A DNA stretch of 64,000 nt, taken from positions 38,257 through 102,256 of the forward strand of contig DASUSI010000077.1 of assembly GCA_036375165.1 (NCBI GenBank). The letters run 5' to 3'. The position numbers were made by a program, and so were the translations under genes. This stretch comes from WHSM01 sp036375165 (lineage in GTDB: Bacteria; Actinomycetota; Actinomycetes; Mycobacteriales; Micromonosporaceae). This document shows positions 50,839 to 60,822 of the stretch, in pieces (within the stretch, counting starts at the first letter, position 1; each line of letters starts with the position of its first letter). The notes beneath the pieces are model-generated. The model was not told the origin of the DNA and made no database searches. It saw nothing but the letters and a program-made list of their open reading frames with translations.

Positions 50839-53800
50839 TCACAGCAACCTGAGCTGCCGGTCCCGGGACCGGCGTTGCGGCGTCGCCGGGTTGAGCTGCT
50901 CGAACAGCGCTGGGTCGATGGCATTCAGGAAGCGCGACGGGCGCACTTTGGAGCGCCCCTGGCTGGGGTACGACAGATACAGCTGGACCTGTGCCCGGGT
51001 GATGCCGACGAAGAACAACCGGCGTTCCTCCGCGACCTGCTCCTGGTCCGGCTCGCTGCCGGGCAGCCGGTACGGCAGCAGCCCGTCGGAGCAGCCGACC
51101 AGGAACACCACCGGGAACTCCAGGCCCTTCGAGGCGTGCAGGGTGAGGAGGGCGACCCGGTCCGCACGCGGATCCAGCGCGTCGACCTCGGCGCCGATCG
51201 CCAACTCGGTGAAGAACCGGTCCAGGTCGTCCCCGCACCGGGTGGCCAACGGGGTCAGTACCTCCACGGCCATTGACAGGTCCGCCGGGTCGGTCTCGGT
51301 GAGCCGGCCTGTGAGGTTGCGCGCCGCGGCACGCAGCCGCTGCGCGACCGGCTCGGTATCGGTCAGGAATTTCAGCTCGTGAGTGATCTCCGTCACGCCG
51401 GGGCGGTCGGTGAGTCGGTCGTGGGAGCGTTTCTGCACCGGGATCCCGGCCCGGCTGAGCGCGTCCACGATCGGCTTCGCCTGGTTGTCCGTTCGGTAGA
51501 GCACCGCGATGTCAGAGAACGAGAGCCCGGTCGGCGTCTCCGCCCGGGAGTCCACCCGGTCGGTGTCCAGAGAGTGGTGCGAGACCCCACCGACCAGTCC
51601 GTCGATCGTCCGCGCCACGAAGTCGGCTTCGTCCGCGACCGAGGCTGCGGCGTACCGGCCGATCAGCGCCGGCGCCACATCCCGCCGGGCGGGTTCCAGG
51701 ATCCGGCCGCGTACCAGGCTGCTCTCCGCGACCGCCTGCACGGCGGCGGCCAGGATCGGCGCGGTGGAGCGGTAGTTGCGACTCAGCCGCACCGTCCGGG
51801 CGTCCGGGTAGTCCTCGGCGAACCGCAGGAAGAACCGCACATCCGAGCCGCGGAACCGGTAGATGGCCTGGTCCGGGTCACCGATCGCACACAGGTTGCC
51901 CTCCTGTGGGCAGAGCAGTCGCAGCAGCCGGTACTGCGCTTCGTCCACGTCCTGGTATTCGTCCACGAACACCCACGGCCAGCGGGCGTGCAGCCGGTCG
52001 GTCAGCACCGGGTCGGCGTCCAGCATGGACACCGGCACGGTCACCAGTTCATCCAGGTCGGCCAAGCCGCCCTGCCGCAGCAGCTTGGTGTACCGCTCCA
52101 GCAGTGCGACATCCGGTCCTTCGGGCTCGTCGTACGCGGCGAGCGCGGCCCGGCGCAACCCGGGCAGGTCCTTCAGGCGCTTGCGGGCGTCCCGTTCGTT
52201 GCCCACCGCCTCGGTCATCGTGGTGAGCTGCTGTTCGGGTTCCGCTATCTGGAAGTCCGGGGACAGCCCCGCCGGACCGGGATGCTCGCGCAGCAGGCTC
52301 AGCCCGAGGCCGTGGAACGTGGTGACGGTGATCTTCTCCGCGATCTCGCCGAGTAGGCCGGTCAGCCGTTCCCGCATCTCCTCAGCGGCTCGCCGGGTGA
52401 AGGTGATCGCCAGGCACTGCTCGGGTGGCACTCCGAGCTCGGTGATCAGGTACCCGATCCGGGTGGTCAGCACCCGGGTCTTCCCGGTACCCGGGCCGGC
52501 CACGATCAGCAGCGGGCCACCCGGTGCCGACGCGGCCACCCGCTGCATCGCGTCCAGCCGGTCCAGCAGCCCGGAACCGACCTCTTCCATGCCCACCAGC
52601 ACGGGCGCCTCCGACAGCACAGCCTCGGGCAGTGCCGGCTCAGGCAGTGGCTCGGGGGCCGGTCGAGGCTTCGGCACCGTCGCCGGTTTTGGCCCGGCAC
52701 CCGCCTTGCGGCCCGTCGCGGTTTTCGGAACCGACGCGGGTACGTCGAACAGCGCGCCGTCGTCGCCAGCGTCTCCGGGGTTGGAGACCGCCAGAGACCC
52801 GCGTCGCAGTTCCTCGGGCTGGAAGAGCCGGATCACGCCGTACTCCCCGTCGTATCCGGCTTGCCGGATCACCTCGCCGCGCCGCAACCGGTGCAGCGCC
52901 TCGCCGAGCAGGGTGCCGCCGACCTGGGCGACATCGTCGGTCGGCACGGTGGTGAGGATCTCCAGCTCCGGGCCCAGCCGGTCCACCAGTTCGGTGATCT
53001 TGTTGTGGACGGTCTTGCTGCGCGGCCCGACCCGGTTGATCTCGCCCACGATCCCCGGCAGCGACACCAGGTTGGCGAACGGCGCGGCACCCGGTGGGCG
53101 GGCTCCTTCGGGCCGGTCAGCCAAATCGTCGACCCGGTGCAGCACGCCGATGGTGAGCGGCTTGCCGCAGATCGGGCAGTTCTTGTCGGATCGCTTGCTC
53201 TCACTGGGTTCCAGCACCACGTCGCACTTGCGGTGCCCGTCGAGGTGGTACTTGCCCTCCTCCGGGAAGAACTCGATGGTGCCGCCGAAGCCCTCCCCGG
53301 TCCGTAGCGCGTGTCGTGCCGAGTAGTAGTCGACCTCGGCGTCGAACACCGTGGCCTCCCGCGCGAGTGCGGGTGGCGAGTGCGCGTCGGAGTTGCTGAC
53401 CAGCCGGTAGCGGTCCAGTGAGGAGACCCGCCAGATCATCGCCGGGTCACTGGACAGTCCGGTCTCGACAGCGAAGATGTGGTCGGCAAGGTCGGCGTAG
53501 CAGTCGGCCACCGCGTCGAAGCCCGACTTGCTGCCGAGCACCGAGAACCACGGGGTCCAGATGTGCGCCGGAACCAGGTAACCGTCCTCGCTGGACTGCA
53601 GGGTGATCTCGAGCAGGTCGCGGGAGTCCAGGCCGAGGATCGGCCGGCCATCCGAGCCGAGGTTGCCGATCCGTCCCAGTGCCGTGTTGAACCGGGCCAC
53701 CGCGTCCAGGTCGGGCAGGTAGATCAGGTGGTGCACCTTGCGGGTCCGGTCGTCCCGCTTGTAGATGGTGGAGATCTCCACCGAGAGCATGAACCGCACC

Positions 53801-54054
53801 GGCTGTCGGCAGGCCGCCGGCACCCGCCGGGCGACGTCCCGCTCCAGGTCCGGGTTGAGGCGGTACAGGCCGGGCTCCGCGGGGACCAGTGTCTCCCGCA
53901 GGTGGTCGTACCAGGCCGGATGCGTGAAGTCACCGGTGCCGACCAGCGCGATGCCCTTGCGTTGCGCCCACCAGGACAGGTGCTCCAGGTCGCAGTCCTT
54001 GCTGCAGGCTCGTGAGTACTTGGAGTGGATGTGCAGGTCGGCGTAGAAGGCCAC
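50839..54054 (-). CDS. PHP-domain (EndoQ/YqxK-like)-UvrD helicase fusion protein
   Basis: The 1071-residue protein fuses two DNA-processing modules. The N-terminal ~400 residues are a PHP domain (FYADLHIHSKYSRACSKD, TGDFTHP, LVSNSDAHS) with a zinc knuckle (CPICGKPL), matching the TIGR00375/endonuclease Q type that cuts at deaminated bases in archaea. After a Pro/Ala linker (about 455-500), a UvrD/PcrA superfamily 1A helicase follows: Walker A AGPGTGKT, FTRRAAEEMRERL, DEYQDVD, GDPDQAIYRFRG, LHASKGLEF, and the final GITRAQVQLYLSY. It was probably selected to couple lesion cleavage to unwinding. The GTG at 54054 begins the PHP domain. Confidence 0.88.
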   Translation of the reverse strand: MAFYADLHIHSKYSRACSKDCDLEHLSWWAQRKGIALVGTGDFTHPAWYDHLRETLVPAEPGLYRLNPDLERDVARRVPAACRQPVRFMLSVEISTIYKRDDRTRKVHHLIYLPDLDAVARFNTALGRIGNLGSDGRPILGLDSRDLLEITLQSSEDGYLVPAHIWTPWFSVLGSKSGFDAVADCYADLADHIFAVETGLSSDPAMIWRVSSLDRYRLVSNSDAHSPPALAREATVFDAEVDYYSARHALRTGEGFGGTIEFFPEEGKYHLDGHRKCDVVLEPSESKRSDKNCPICGKPLTIGVLHRVDDLADRPEGARPPGAAPFANLVSLPGIVGEINRVGPRSKTVHNKITELVDRLGPELEILTTVPTDDVAQVGGTLLGEALHRLRRGEVIRQAGYDGEYGVIRLFQPEELRRGSLAVSNPGDAGDDGALFDVPASVPKTATGRKAGAGPKPATVPKPRPAPEPLPEPALPEAVLSEAPVLVGMEEVGSGLLDRLDAMQRVAASAPGGPLLIVAGPGTGKTRVLTTRIGYLITELGVPPEQCLAITFTRRAAEEMRERLTGLLGEIAEKITVTTFHGLGLSLLREHPGPAGLSPDFQIAEPEQQLTTMTEAVGNERDARKRLKDLPGLRRAALAAYDEPEGPDVALLERYTKLLRQGGLADLDELVTVPVSMLDADPVLTDRLHARWPWVFVDEYQDVDEAQYRLLRLLCPQEGNLCAIGDPDQAIYRFRGSDVRFFLRFAEDYPDARTVRLSRNYRSTAPILAAAVQAVAESSLVRGRILEPARRDVAPALIGRYAAASVADEADFVARTIDGLVGGVSHHSLDTDRVDSRAETPTGLSFSDIAVLYRTDNQAKPIVDALSRAGIPVQKRSHDRLTDRPGVTEITHELKFLTDTEPVAQRLRAAARNLTGRLTETDPADLSMAVEVLTPLATRCGDDLDRFFTELAIGAEVDALDPRADRVALLTLHASKGLEFPVVFLVGCSDGLLPYRLPGSEPDQEQVAEERRLFFVGITRAQVQLYLSYPSQGRSKVRPSRFLNAIDPALFEQLNPATPQRRSRDRQLRLL

Positions 54055-54203
54055 GGACCAGAATCCTGGCACTTCGCTGCCGGTACCTGCCCGGTTCCTC
54101 ACGGCGTGTCGCGGCGATCCCGTTCTGAAGTGACCTTGCAACCGGCCGGTACGTCCCTCCACAGTGGTTTGTGAGTTGGCAGATCAATCGGGGTGGCAAG
54201 GGC

Positions 54204-54662
54204 TCAGGACCGGGCGGCGAACCGGATCGCGGCGGCGGCGAACTCGCGCATCACGTTCTCGAAAGCCCGCAGGGTTTCGGTGTCCAGGAGTTCCAGGACA
54301 CACCGGAATCGGCTGAGTCCCGCGTGGACCACCTCGTCGGCGAGCTCCCGGCCGGCGGGTGTCAGGGCGACCCGCCGGATCCGACGGTCGTCCGGGTCTT
54401 CGTGGCGTTCCACGAGGCGACGTGCCACCAGCCGGTCCACGATCCCGGTCACCGTGCCCAGTCCGACCCCGAGTTGTTGGGCCAGCTCCTGGCCGGATGC
54501 GGAGCCCTGGAGGGAGAGGATCATCACGACCTTGAACTGCTGCATGGTCAGCGTCGAGGCGAGCACCGGCAACGAACGGTCGTGCGCCCAAGCGCGGCCC
54601 AGGTCGTGTTGTAGCCGGATGATGCGTTCGACCAGTTCCCCCCGATCGTCGCTGTCCGACAC
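54204..54662 (-). CDS. MarR-family transcriptional regulator
   Basis: The 152-residue winged-helix repressor has STLTMQQFKVVMILS, the DNA-binding wing LGVGLGTVTGIVDRLVARRLVERHEDPDDRRIRRVALT and C-terminal dimer helices. It is divergent from the RND transporter gene, with a perfect dyad at 54724-54738 between them, so it probably represses the pump. The GTG at 54662 has GGAG nine bases upstream; the ORF continues antisense to the RND gene with no coding sense there. Confidence 0.92.
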   Translation of the reverse strand: MSDSDDRGELVERIIRLQHDLGRAWAHDRSLPVLASTLTMQQFKVVMILSLQGSASGQELAQQLGVGLGTVTGIVDRLVARRLVERHEDPDDRRIRRVALTPAGRELADEVVHAGLSRFRCVLELLDTETLRAFENVMREFAAAAIRFAARS

Positions 54663-54723
54663 GGTCGCACACTCCTTCGTCCGGGGCACTGGCCTGCGAA
54701 AACCGTACGACTGTGGCATGCCC

Positions 54724-54738
54724 CGCGAACAGTTCGCG
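54724..54738. promoter_or_regulatory. MarR operator candidate CGCGAAC-a-GTTCGCG
   Basis: A perfect 7-bp inverted repeat with a single central base lies between the divergent marR-type and RND genes. It overlaps the promoter region of the transporter (TAGCGT at 54752-54757). Confidence 0.6.
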
Positions 54739-54803
54739 TAAAACGAAATGTTAGCGTCTTCCGAACCCCACGGGGGCATCCGGTACGGAAGGGGGCCGAT
54801 CCC

Positions 54804-57800
54804 ATGACATCCCTGACCCGGCTCAGCCTCGCCAGTCGCAGCCTCGTGGTCATGATCGTGCTGCTGATCGGCGGGTTCGGCGGGTACGCCATACCCGGGC
54901 TGAAGCAGCAGCTGTTCCCGTCGCTCGACTTCCCGGTGGTCACGGTGGTGTCCACGTACCCGGGGGCGTCGCCGGAGATCGTTGAGCGGCAGGTCACCGA
55001 GCCGATCGAGAACAGCCTGCGGGGCCTCGACAGTGTCGAGGAGATCACGTCCACATCGAGCGAGGGCCTCTCGCGGGTTCAGGTGGCCTTCGACTACGAG
55101 ACCGAACTCGACGAGATCGTCGCCGACATCGAACAGGCCGTGGACGGCATCGAGGCCAACCTGCCCGACGACGTCGCTCCGGCCGTGGTGGCCGGCAGCA
55201 CCGACGACATCCCGGTGATGGCGCTCGCGGTGAGTGACGGCGACGACCAACGTGCCCTGCTCGACAAGCTGGAGCGCACCGTGGTGTCCGAGCTTGCCGG
55301 CATCCAGGGGGTACGGGATGTCGCGATCACCGGAGCCCGGGACGACCAGCTGGTCATCACGCCGGATTCGACGAAGCTCGGCCGAGCCGGCCTGAGCGCC
55401 TCCGCGATCCCGGCGGCACTGCAGGCGAACGGGGTGGCCGTACCCGCCGGCAGCCTGACCCGGGACGAACGGACCCTCACCGTCGAGGTCGGCGACCAGC
55501 TCGACTCCGTCAAGGAGATCGAGAACCTCTACCTGACGCCGTCGTCGCAACCGGCCGCCGCCGGGTTGCCAGCTCCGGTGAAGCTCGGCGACGTCGCCAC
55601 CGTGAAGCTGCGGCCGGAGGAAGCTGCCTCCATCACCCGCACCAACGGCCAGCCCAGCCTCGGCCTGTCGATCACGATGACCAGCGACGGCAACGCGGTG
55701 GCGATCTCCCACGAGGTCCGTGACCTGCTCCCTGACCTGGAGGACGCGCTCGGCGGTCGCAGTGGGATCACCGTGGTCTTCGACCAGGCGCCCTCGGTGG
55801 AGCGGGCGATCGAGGACCTGACCACCGAAGGACTGTTCGGCCTGATCTTCGCGGTGCTCACGATCATGGTTTTCCTGCTGTCGGTACGGTCCACCCTGGT
55901 CACCGCCGTGTCGATCCCGCTCTCGGTGGTGATCGCGCTGATCGCGCTCTGGCTCGGCGACTACTCGCTGAACATCCTGACCCTTGGAGCACTCACCATC
56001 TCGGTCGGTCGGGTGGTTGACGACTCGATCGTGGTACTCGAGAACATCAAACGCCATCTCGGGTACGGCGAACCGAAACGCCAGGCGATCGTGGACGGGG
56101 TACGCGAGGTGGCCGGCGCGGTCACCTCCTCCACCCTGACCACGGTGGCGGTGTTCCTGCCGATCGCGTTCGTGTCCGGGCTGGTCGGCCAGTTGTTCTC
56201 CTCGTTCGCGGTGACCGTCACCGTGGCGCTGCTGGCGTCCCTGTTCGTCTCGCTGACCGTGATCCCGGTGCTGGCGTACTGGTTCCTGAAGCCGCCGGCC
56301 GGCAGTGTTGAGCAGGTCCGGGAAGGCGCCGAGCGCCGCGAGTTGCGCAGCCCGCTGCAACGGATGTACGTGCCGGTGCTGCGGTTCGCCACCCGGTTCA
56401 AGGTGCTGACCGTGGTGATCGGGGTTGCGGTGTTCGTCGGGACCGTGGCCCTGATCCCCAGCCTGAAGACCAACTTCATCGACTCCTCCGGGCAGGACAC
56501 CACCCAGGTCAGCCTCCGGATGCCGGTCGGTACCGACCTGGCGACCACCGATCAGGCGGCTCGCAAGGTGGAAGCCGTGCTCGCCGACAACGTGGGAGTG
56601 GACTCGTACCAGGTCAACATCGGTTCCGGCAGCCCACTGTTCGGCGGCCGGGGCGGCAGCACGAACCGGGCGAGCTTGACGGTCGCGGTGGACGGGGCCG
56701 CCGACACCCCGACTGTGGAGCGGGAACTGCGGGACGCGATCGCCGAACTGTCCGGAGTCGGGGACGTGACCGTCGGCCAGACCAGTGGTCGTGAGGCAAT
56801 GGGCGGCAACGCCGTCGAGGTGATCGTCAAGGCCGCCGACCGACAGGCTCTGGAGCGGGCCGCCGGTCAGGTCGAGGGCGCGGTGTCCGGGATCGACGGG
56901 CTGCGCGACGTCACGTCGAGCCTGGAGGACGCCGCTCCCCGGGTCGAGGTCACCGTGGACCGGAAGAAGGCGGCTGCGGTCGGGCTCACCGAGGCAGCGG
57001 TGGGCCAGGCGGTGGTACAGGCGTTCCGGGGGCAGCCGCTCGGCGAGGTGACGATCGACGGACGGGTCAGCGACATTGTGCTCTCTGCTGGTGACAAGCC
57101 GGCTGACCTGGATGACATCAAGAAGCTGACGCTGCCCACAGCGACCGGCCCGGTGCGGCTGTCCTCGGTCGCGAAGGTGGCGGAGGTGGCCGGACCGGTG
57201 CAGATCACCAGGATCGACGGGGAGCGCAGCGCCACCGTGTCGGCGGCGGCGGAACTCGACGACCTTGGTGCCGTGACCTCCGCGCTCACCGAGCGGTTAC
57301 GGAAACTGGACCTTCCGGAAGGTGCGTCGTACACGATCGGCGGCGCGAGCGCGGACCAGCGGGATGCCTTCGGTGATCTGGGCATGGCGATGCTGCTCGC
57401 CATCGCGCTGGTATTCATGATCATGGTGGCGACGTTCCGCAGCCTGATCCAGCCGCTGATCCTGCTGGTGTCGATCCCCTTCGCGGCCACCGGTGCGATC
57501 GGTTTGCTGCTGCTCACCGACACCCCGCTCGGCGTACCGGGAATGATCGGTCTGCTGATGCTGATCGGCATCGTGGTCACCAACGCGATCGTGTTGATCG
57601 ACCTGATCAACCAGTACCGGGCGCAGGGCATGGAGATCCGTGAGGCGGTGATCGCGGGTGGTCGTCGCCGGTTGCGGCCGATCCTGATGACCGCCATCGC
57701 CACGATTTTCGCCCTGGTCCCGATGGCGGTGGGGATCACCGGCTCGGGTGGTTTCATCTCGCAGTCGCTCGCGGTCGTGGTGATCGGAGGGCTGGTTTCG

Positions 57801-58007
57801 TCCACGCCGTTGACCCTGCTGCTGGTGCCGGCGCTCTACACCATCGTGGAGCGCACCAAGCAGTGGTTCCGCCGCCGTCCGAAGCCGGACACTCCGGTGG
57901 CGGGGAAGCCGGCCGGTACGGAGCCGGAGGCGGCCGGTACGGCCGAACCGGTTCCCTCAGCCGTACCGGCTCCGTCCCCTGTACCGGCTCCCTCGGCCTC
58001 AGGCTGA
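54804..58007 (+). CDS. RND-superfamily efflux transporter (HAE1/AcrB-like)
   Basis: The 1067-residue proton-driven exporter has twelve membrane helices in the classical two-half layout, with helix 1 at 12-32 and two large periplasmic-type loops. Family motifs seen are VVSTYPGASPEIVERQVTEPIE, VGRVVDDSIVVLENI (helix 4 with essential Asp residues) and RRRLRPILMTAI. No adaptor or outer-membrane gene is adjacent, as expected in a Gram-positive. The C-terminal tail is Pro/Ala-rich. GGAAGGGGG lies before the ATG. Substrates are unknown. Confidence 0.93.
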   Translation: MTSLTRLSLASRSLVVMIVLLIGGFGGYAIPGLKQQLFPSLDFPVVTVVSTYPGASPEIVERQVTEPIENSLRGLDSVEEITSTSSEGLSRVQVAFDYETELDEIVADIEQAVDGIEANLPDDVAPAVVAGSTDDIPVMALAVSDGDDQRALLDKLERTVVSELAGIQGVRDVAITGARDDQLVITPDSTKLGRAGLSASAIPAALQANGVAVPAGSLTRDERTLTVEVGDQLDSVKEIENLYLTPSSQPAAAGLPAPVKLGDVATVKLRPEEAASITRTNGQPSLGLSITMTSDGNAVAISHEVRDLLPDLEDALGGRSGITVVFDQAPSVERAIEDLTTEGLFGLIFAVLTIMVFLLSVRSTLVTAVSIPLSVVIALIALWLGDYSLNILTLGALTISVGRVVDDSIVVLENIKRHLGYGEPKRQAIVDGVREVAGAVTSSTLTTVAVFLPIAFVSGLVGQLFSSFAVTVTVALLASLFVSLTVIPVLAYWFLKPPAGSVEQVREGAERRELRSPLQRMYVPVLRFATRFKVLTVVIGVAVFVGTVALIPSLKTNFIDSSGQDTTQVSLRMPVGTDLATTDQAARKVEAVLADNVGVDSYQVNIGSGSPLFGGRGGSTNRASLTVAVDGAADTPTVERELRDAIAELSGVGDVTVGQTSGREAMGGNAVEVIVKAADRQALERAAGQVEGAVSGIDGLRDVTSSLEDAAPRVEVTVDRKKAAAVGLTEAAVGQAVVQAFRGQPLGEVTIDGRVSDIVLSAGDKPADLDDIKKLTLPTATGPVRLSSVAKVAEVAGPVQITRIDGERSATVSAAAELDDLGAVTSALTERLRKLDLPEGASYTIGGASADQRDAFGDLGMAMLLAIALVFMIMVATFRSLIQPLILLVSIPFAATGAIGLLLLTDTPLGVPGMIGLLMLIGIVVTNAIVLIDLINQYRAQGMEIREAVIAGGRRRLRPILMTAIATIFALVPMAVGITGSGGFISQSLAVVVIGGLVSSTPLTLLLVPALYTIVERTKQWFRRRPKPDTPVAGKPAGTEPEAAGTAEPVPSAVPAPSPVPAPSASG

Positions 58008-58057
58008 CCGCGTCGGACCGCCTGGCTCGCGATGGGCGGGCGGCTCCCGGCCCTGAG

Positions 58058-60667
58058 TCAGGAGTCGCCCGCGCCCGACCGCCCGCCGAGCCGCGTCAGC
58101 ACCGCGTCCTGACGTACCACCCGCAGGGTCGTCCAGCGCTCCTCGCGGGTCATGGCTGGCTTCAGACCCAGAGTCGAGACCGTCCGCAGGGCATCGGCGG
58201 CACTCGGATACGTCCGCCCGGGACCGGCGAGCCACTCGTCGATCTCCGTGATCTCGGCGCTGCTGAAACCCAGCCGGGTCAGGGACCGGGCGAAGTCCTC
58301 GGTGGCCATCATGGACACCGGCCTGGTCTGGTAGGTGCTTCTCCGCTGCCACCCGTCGAGCCGGTGGCAGCAGCGGAACAGGCAGGCGAGGACCGGAAGC
58401 GGGTACCGGTACATCCGACGCGGCCGTTCGGTCAGCAACAGCGCGTGCATTCCCCACTGCTCGATCTGCCGGGACAGCGCCCTGATATCCCGCCGGGGAC
58501 CGTTCCGTCTCGCCAGACCACGGATGCCGCTGACGTCGTCGAACACCATCGCGAACTCCGCGGCGAGGCACCGGTCCTGGGACAGCCAGAAGTCGGCGGT
58601 CCCGAAAGGCTGGTGTTCCAGCCAGTTCGTCGACATGTCCTTCAGCAACTGCCACACGCCACGCGGCGGTTGCAGCCAGCGGCGGAATCCGGTCATGTGG
58701 CAGGTCCACTGTCTTGGCCACACTTTCCGGGCGAACCAGCGCCGGATCCGGCGGCCGTCGTACAACCGCCGGAATGGCCTGGACCCGAGTTTGTCAAGGC
58801 TCCAGCTGTGACGCAGGCTGTAGCCGCCTACAAGAAGCAGCAGTAGTCCCAAACCCCAACTGACCCGGACCGCGACCTCGCCCCACAGTTGGCCGCCGCC
58901 CAGGATTGTCGCCATGTCGGAGCCTTCCGGCATTTTCATCTGGACCGTGGCGTCCAGGACGGTCACCAGCGCCACCATGGCGACGGCAAACCCGAGCCCG
59001 TAGTTGAACCGCTGCAGCGAGTCGAACTCCCGAGCCCGTCGCTCGTCGAACGCGAAGCTGACGGCCTTGAGCAGGTCGTCGCACGCGCCCTTGACCCGTA
59101 CCGCCTCCGCGACAATCTCACCGGCCTCCCGCTTCACGTGCTCGAACAGGCCGGTTTCGGTGAGGGCCGCGCGTAACCCGGCCTGGGACGGCGGGTGTCG
59201 CTCGGTGAGGTACGCGTTGAACCGGTCCCACAGGTCGTCGGCGATGTCGGTGATGTCCGCTCTCGCCGCCGTGACCTGCGTCGCGATGTGCCCGAGGTCT
59301 CCGACCGTCTGCAGCAGCATCTGGTGCAACATCTCCATCGCCCGGTGCGTGGCACCCAGTTGCGTGCGGCGGCGGATCGGCAGGTGGGTGGACAGCGCGT
59401 CCCAGAGAAACACGGCGCGGTCGACCACCGCGTTGTACATGCTCAGGTGGTTGCGCCAGATCTCGAGGTCCGCCTTGATCGCCAGCAGCCGGCTGGCGCC
59501 TTCCGTCTCCAGCTCGGTGAGCTGCGTGACCGTCTCGGCGACCCACAACTCCAGGTCCTGTCGGTCCGCCCGCCGTCGCGAGGTCTGCCCACCCGGCAGT
59601 ATCAGATAGTGCGGCACTGCCAGGCCGTCCGGATCGGACACCGGGCGGCGCAGCGCGAGCAGGTCGCCTCCCAGCACGCTGTGCGACACGATGCTGTCCC
59701 CGGCGTGGCCCACGTCGAGGAACGTGTGAGCCAGATGGTTCGTCGTGTCGCAGGCCCGGGTGCCTGGCCGCAGGTAGTCCATCGGGTCGATGCTGGGCTC
59801 GGTGAGGCGTACCACCCAGAACACGGGGAGTCCGTACGCCCCGTCACCCACCATGCCTTCCACCCGGAGGTATCCGGACCGCTGGAGCAACGCCTCGGCC
59901 GCCGCCGCGACCTGCTCGAACAGCATCCGGTAGCGGCCGGCGTCGCACCGACCGGGGGTGAAAGCGCTTCTTGCCAGCTCCCGCGGCCGATGCTCCGGGT
60001 GTAGCGGTACCGCGTTGAAGATCGCCATGCTGACGTGGCACCGGAGTTGACCGAGGACGAACAGGAACCGCAGATCGAGTACCACGTAGTACGTGGCGCC
60101 GTCGGACCGTACGCTGGCGAGATGCTCGGATGTCCGTCGGTCGAGTATCGATTCGAACCGGTCGGGGTCCAGGAAGACGCGGTGCCGGAGCCCGTTCAGG
60201 CGTCGCTGCGCGGTTTCGTCGATCGGGGCGGTCCAGGACCGCGACTCCCGCCAGACGTCGTCCACGTCACCGGTGAGTTGACTGATCGTCATCTGGCCGA
60301 ATGCCCTGTCCGCGGGGACGTAGCCGGACATCGTCCCCGACCCGGGTGCGGCACGGCTGATCCAGGCCCTGCCGTTCGAGCGTGGACTGTTGATCGTCGA
60401 CAGCAGTTGGAGCAGCGGGTCCGAGGCCGGCGGATCCGGCTTGCCCGGGTCGGGGTACCTGGCACCGGCAACCGCGAAGGCTGGCCGCTCACTGCGGGTG
60501 AGGAGCCAGGTCGACGTCTTCACCAGGACGATCCGCCGGATGTCCCACGGCCGTACGCCGTTGCCGGCAGGCCGGGGTCGCGGGATCCTCGGGTGTGCCA
60601 CGGGCGGCCTGACACCGGCCGGTGTGCTCTGTGGCCTGACGAACCTCCTGGCGAATTGTGGCAACAT
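58058..60667 (-). CDS. large membrane-associated orphan protein, unknown function
   Basis: The 869-residue protein has no recognised catalytic motif. Residues 1-110 are basic and Pro-rich. A long soluble part follows (about 120-550) with coiled-coil-like helices (ELETEGASRLLAIKADLEIWRNH; EIVAEAVRVKGACDDLLKAVS). Two membrane helices lie near 555-625 (FNYGLGFAVAMVALVTVLD and WGLGLLLLLVGGYSL), and the C-terminus is soluble. The arrangement is loosely like CorA-type proteins (long helix then two transmembrane helices) but lacks GMN. GAGGGGTT upstream supports the ATG at 60667. The GC-rich ORF spans the region without a rival frame. Confidence 0.7.
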   Translation of the reverse strand: MLPQFARRFVRPQSTPAGVRPPVAHPRIPRPRPAGNGVRPWDIRRIVLVKTSTWLLTRSERPAFAVAGARYPDPGKPDPPASDPLLQLLSTINSPRSNGRAWISRAAPGSGTMSGYVPADRAFGQMTISQLTGDVDDVWRESRSWTAPIDETAQRRLNGLRHRVFLDPDRFESILDRRTSEHLASVRSDGATYYVVLDLRFLFVLGQLRCHVSMAIFNAVPLHPEHRPRELARSAFTPGRCDAGRYRMLFEQVAAAAEALLQRSGYLRVEGMVGDGAYGLPVFWVVRLTEPSIDPMDYLRPGTRACDTTNHLAHTFLDVGHAGDSIVSHSVLGGDLLALRRPVSDPDGLAVPHYLILPGGQTSRRRADRQDLELWVAETVTQLTELETEGASRLLAIKADLEIWRNHLSMYNAVVDRAVFLWDALSTHLPIRRRTQLGATHRAMEMLHQMLLQTVGDLGHIATQVTAARADITDIADDLWDRFNAYLTERHPPSQAGLRAALTETGLFEHVKREAGEIVAEAVRVKGACDDLLKAVSFAFDERRAREFDSLQRFNYGLGFAVAMVALVTVLDATVQMKMPEGSDMATILGGGQLWGEVAVRVSWGLGLLLLLVGGYSLRHSWSLDKLGSRPFRRLYDGRRIRRWFARKVWPRQWTCHMTGFRRWLQPPRGVWQLLKDMSTNWLEHQPFGTADFWLSQDRCLAAEFAMVFDDVSGIRGLARRNGPRRDIRALSRQIEQWGMHALLLTERPRRMYRYPLPVLACLFRCCHRLDGWQRRSTYQTRPVSMMATEDFARSLTRLGFSSAEITEIDEWLAGPGRTYPSAADALRTVSTLGLKPAMTREERWTTLRVVRQDAVLTRLGGRSGAGDS

Positions 60668-60822
60668 GCACGTAACCCCTCAGTTGGTGCATTTGGGGGC
60701 ATGGGCCTACAGCTTAGGCACCCGGCCAACCGAACTCCACACGGATAGCCCGCTCGGGGCGCGCCGGTTCAGTCGTAGATCATGGTGCGGAGTGGTAGCG
60801 GCCTGTCGTCAGGTGAGGGGTT

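Noticed and set aside
54663..56360. Long minus-strand ORF antisense to the RND transporter
   Set aside because: Composition is that of a shadow of a high-GC gene; only the last 152 residues (MarR) have domain features and their own RBS.
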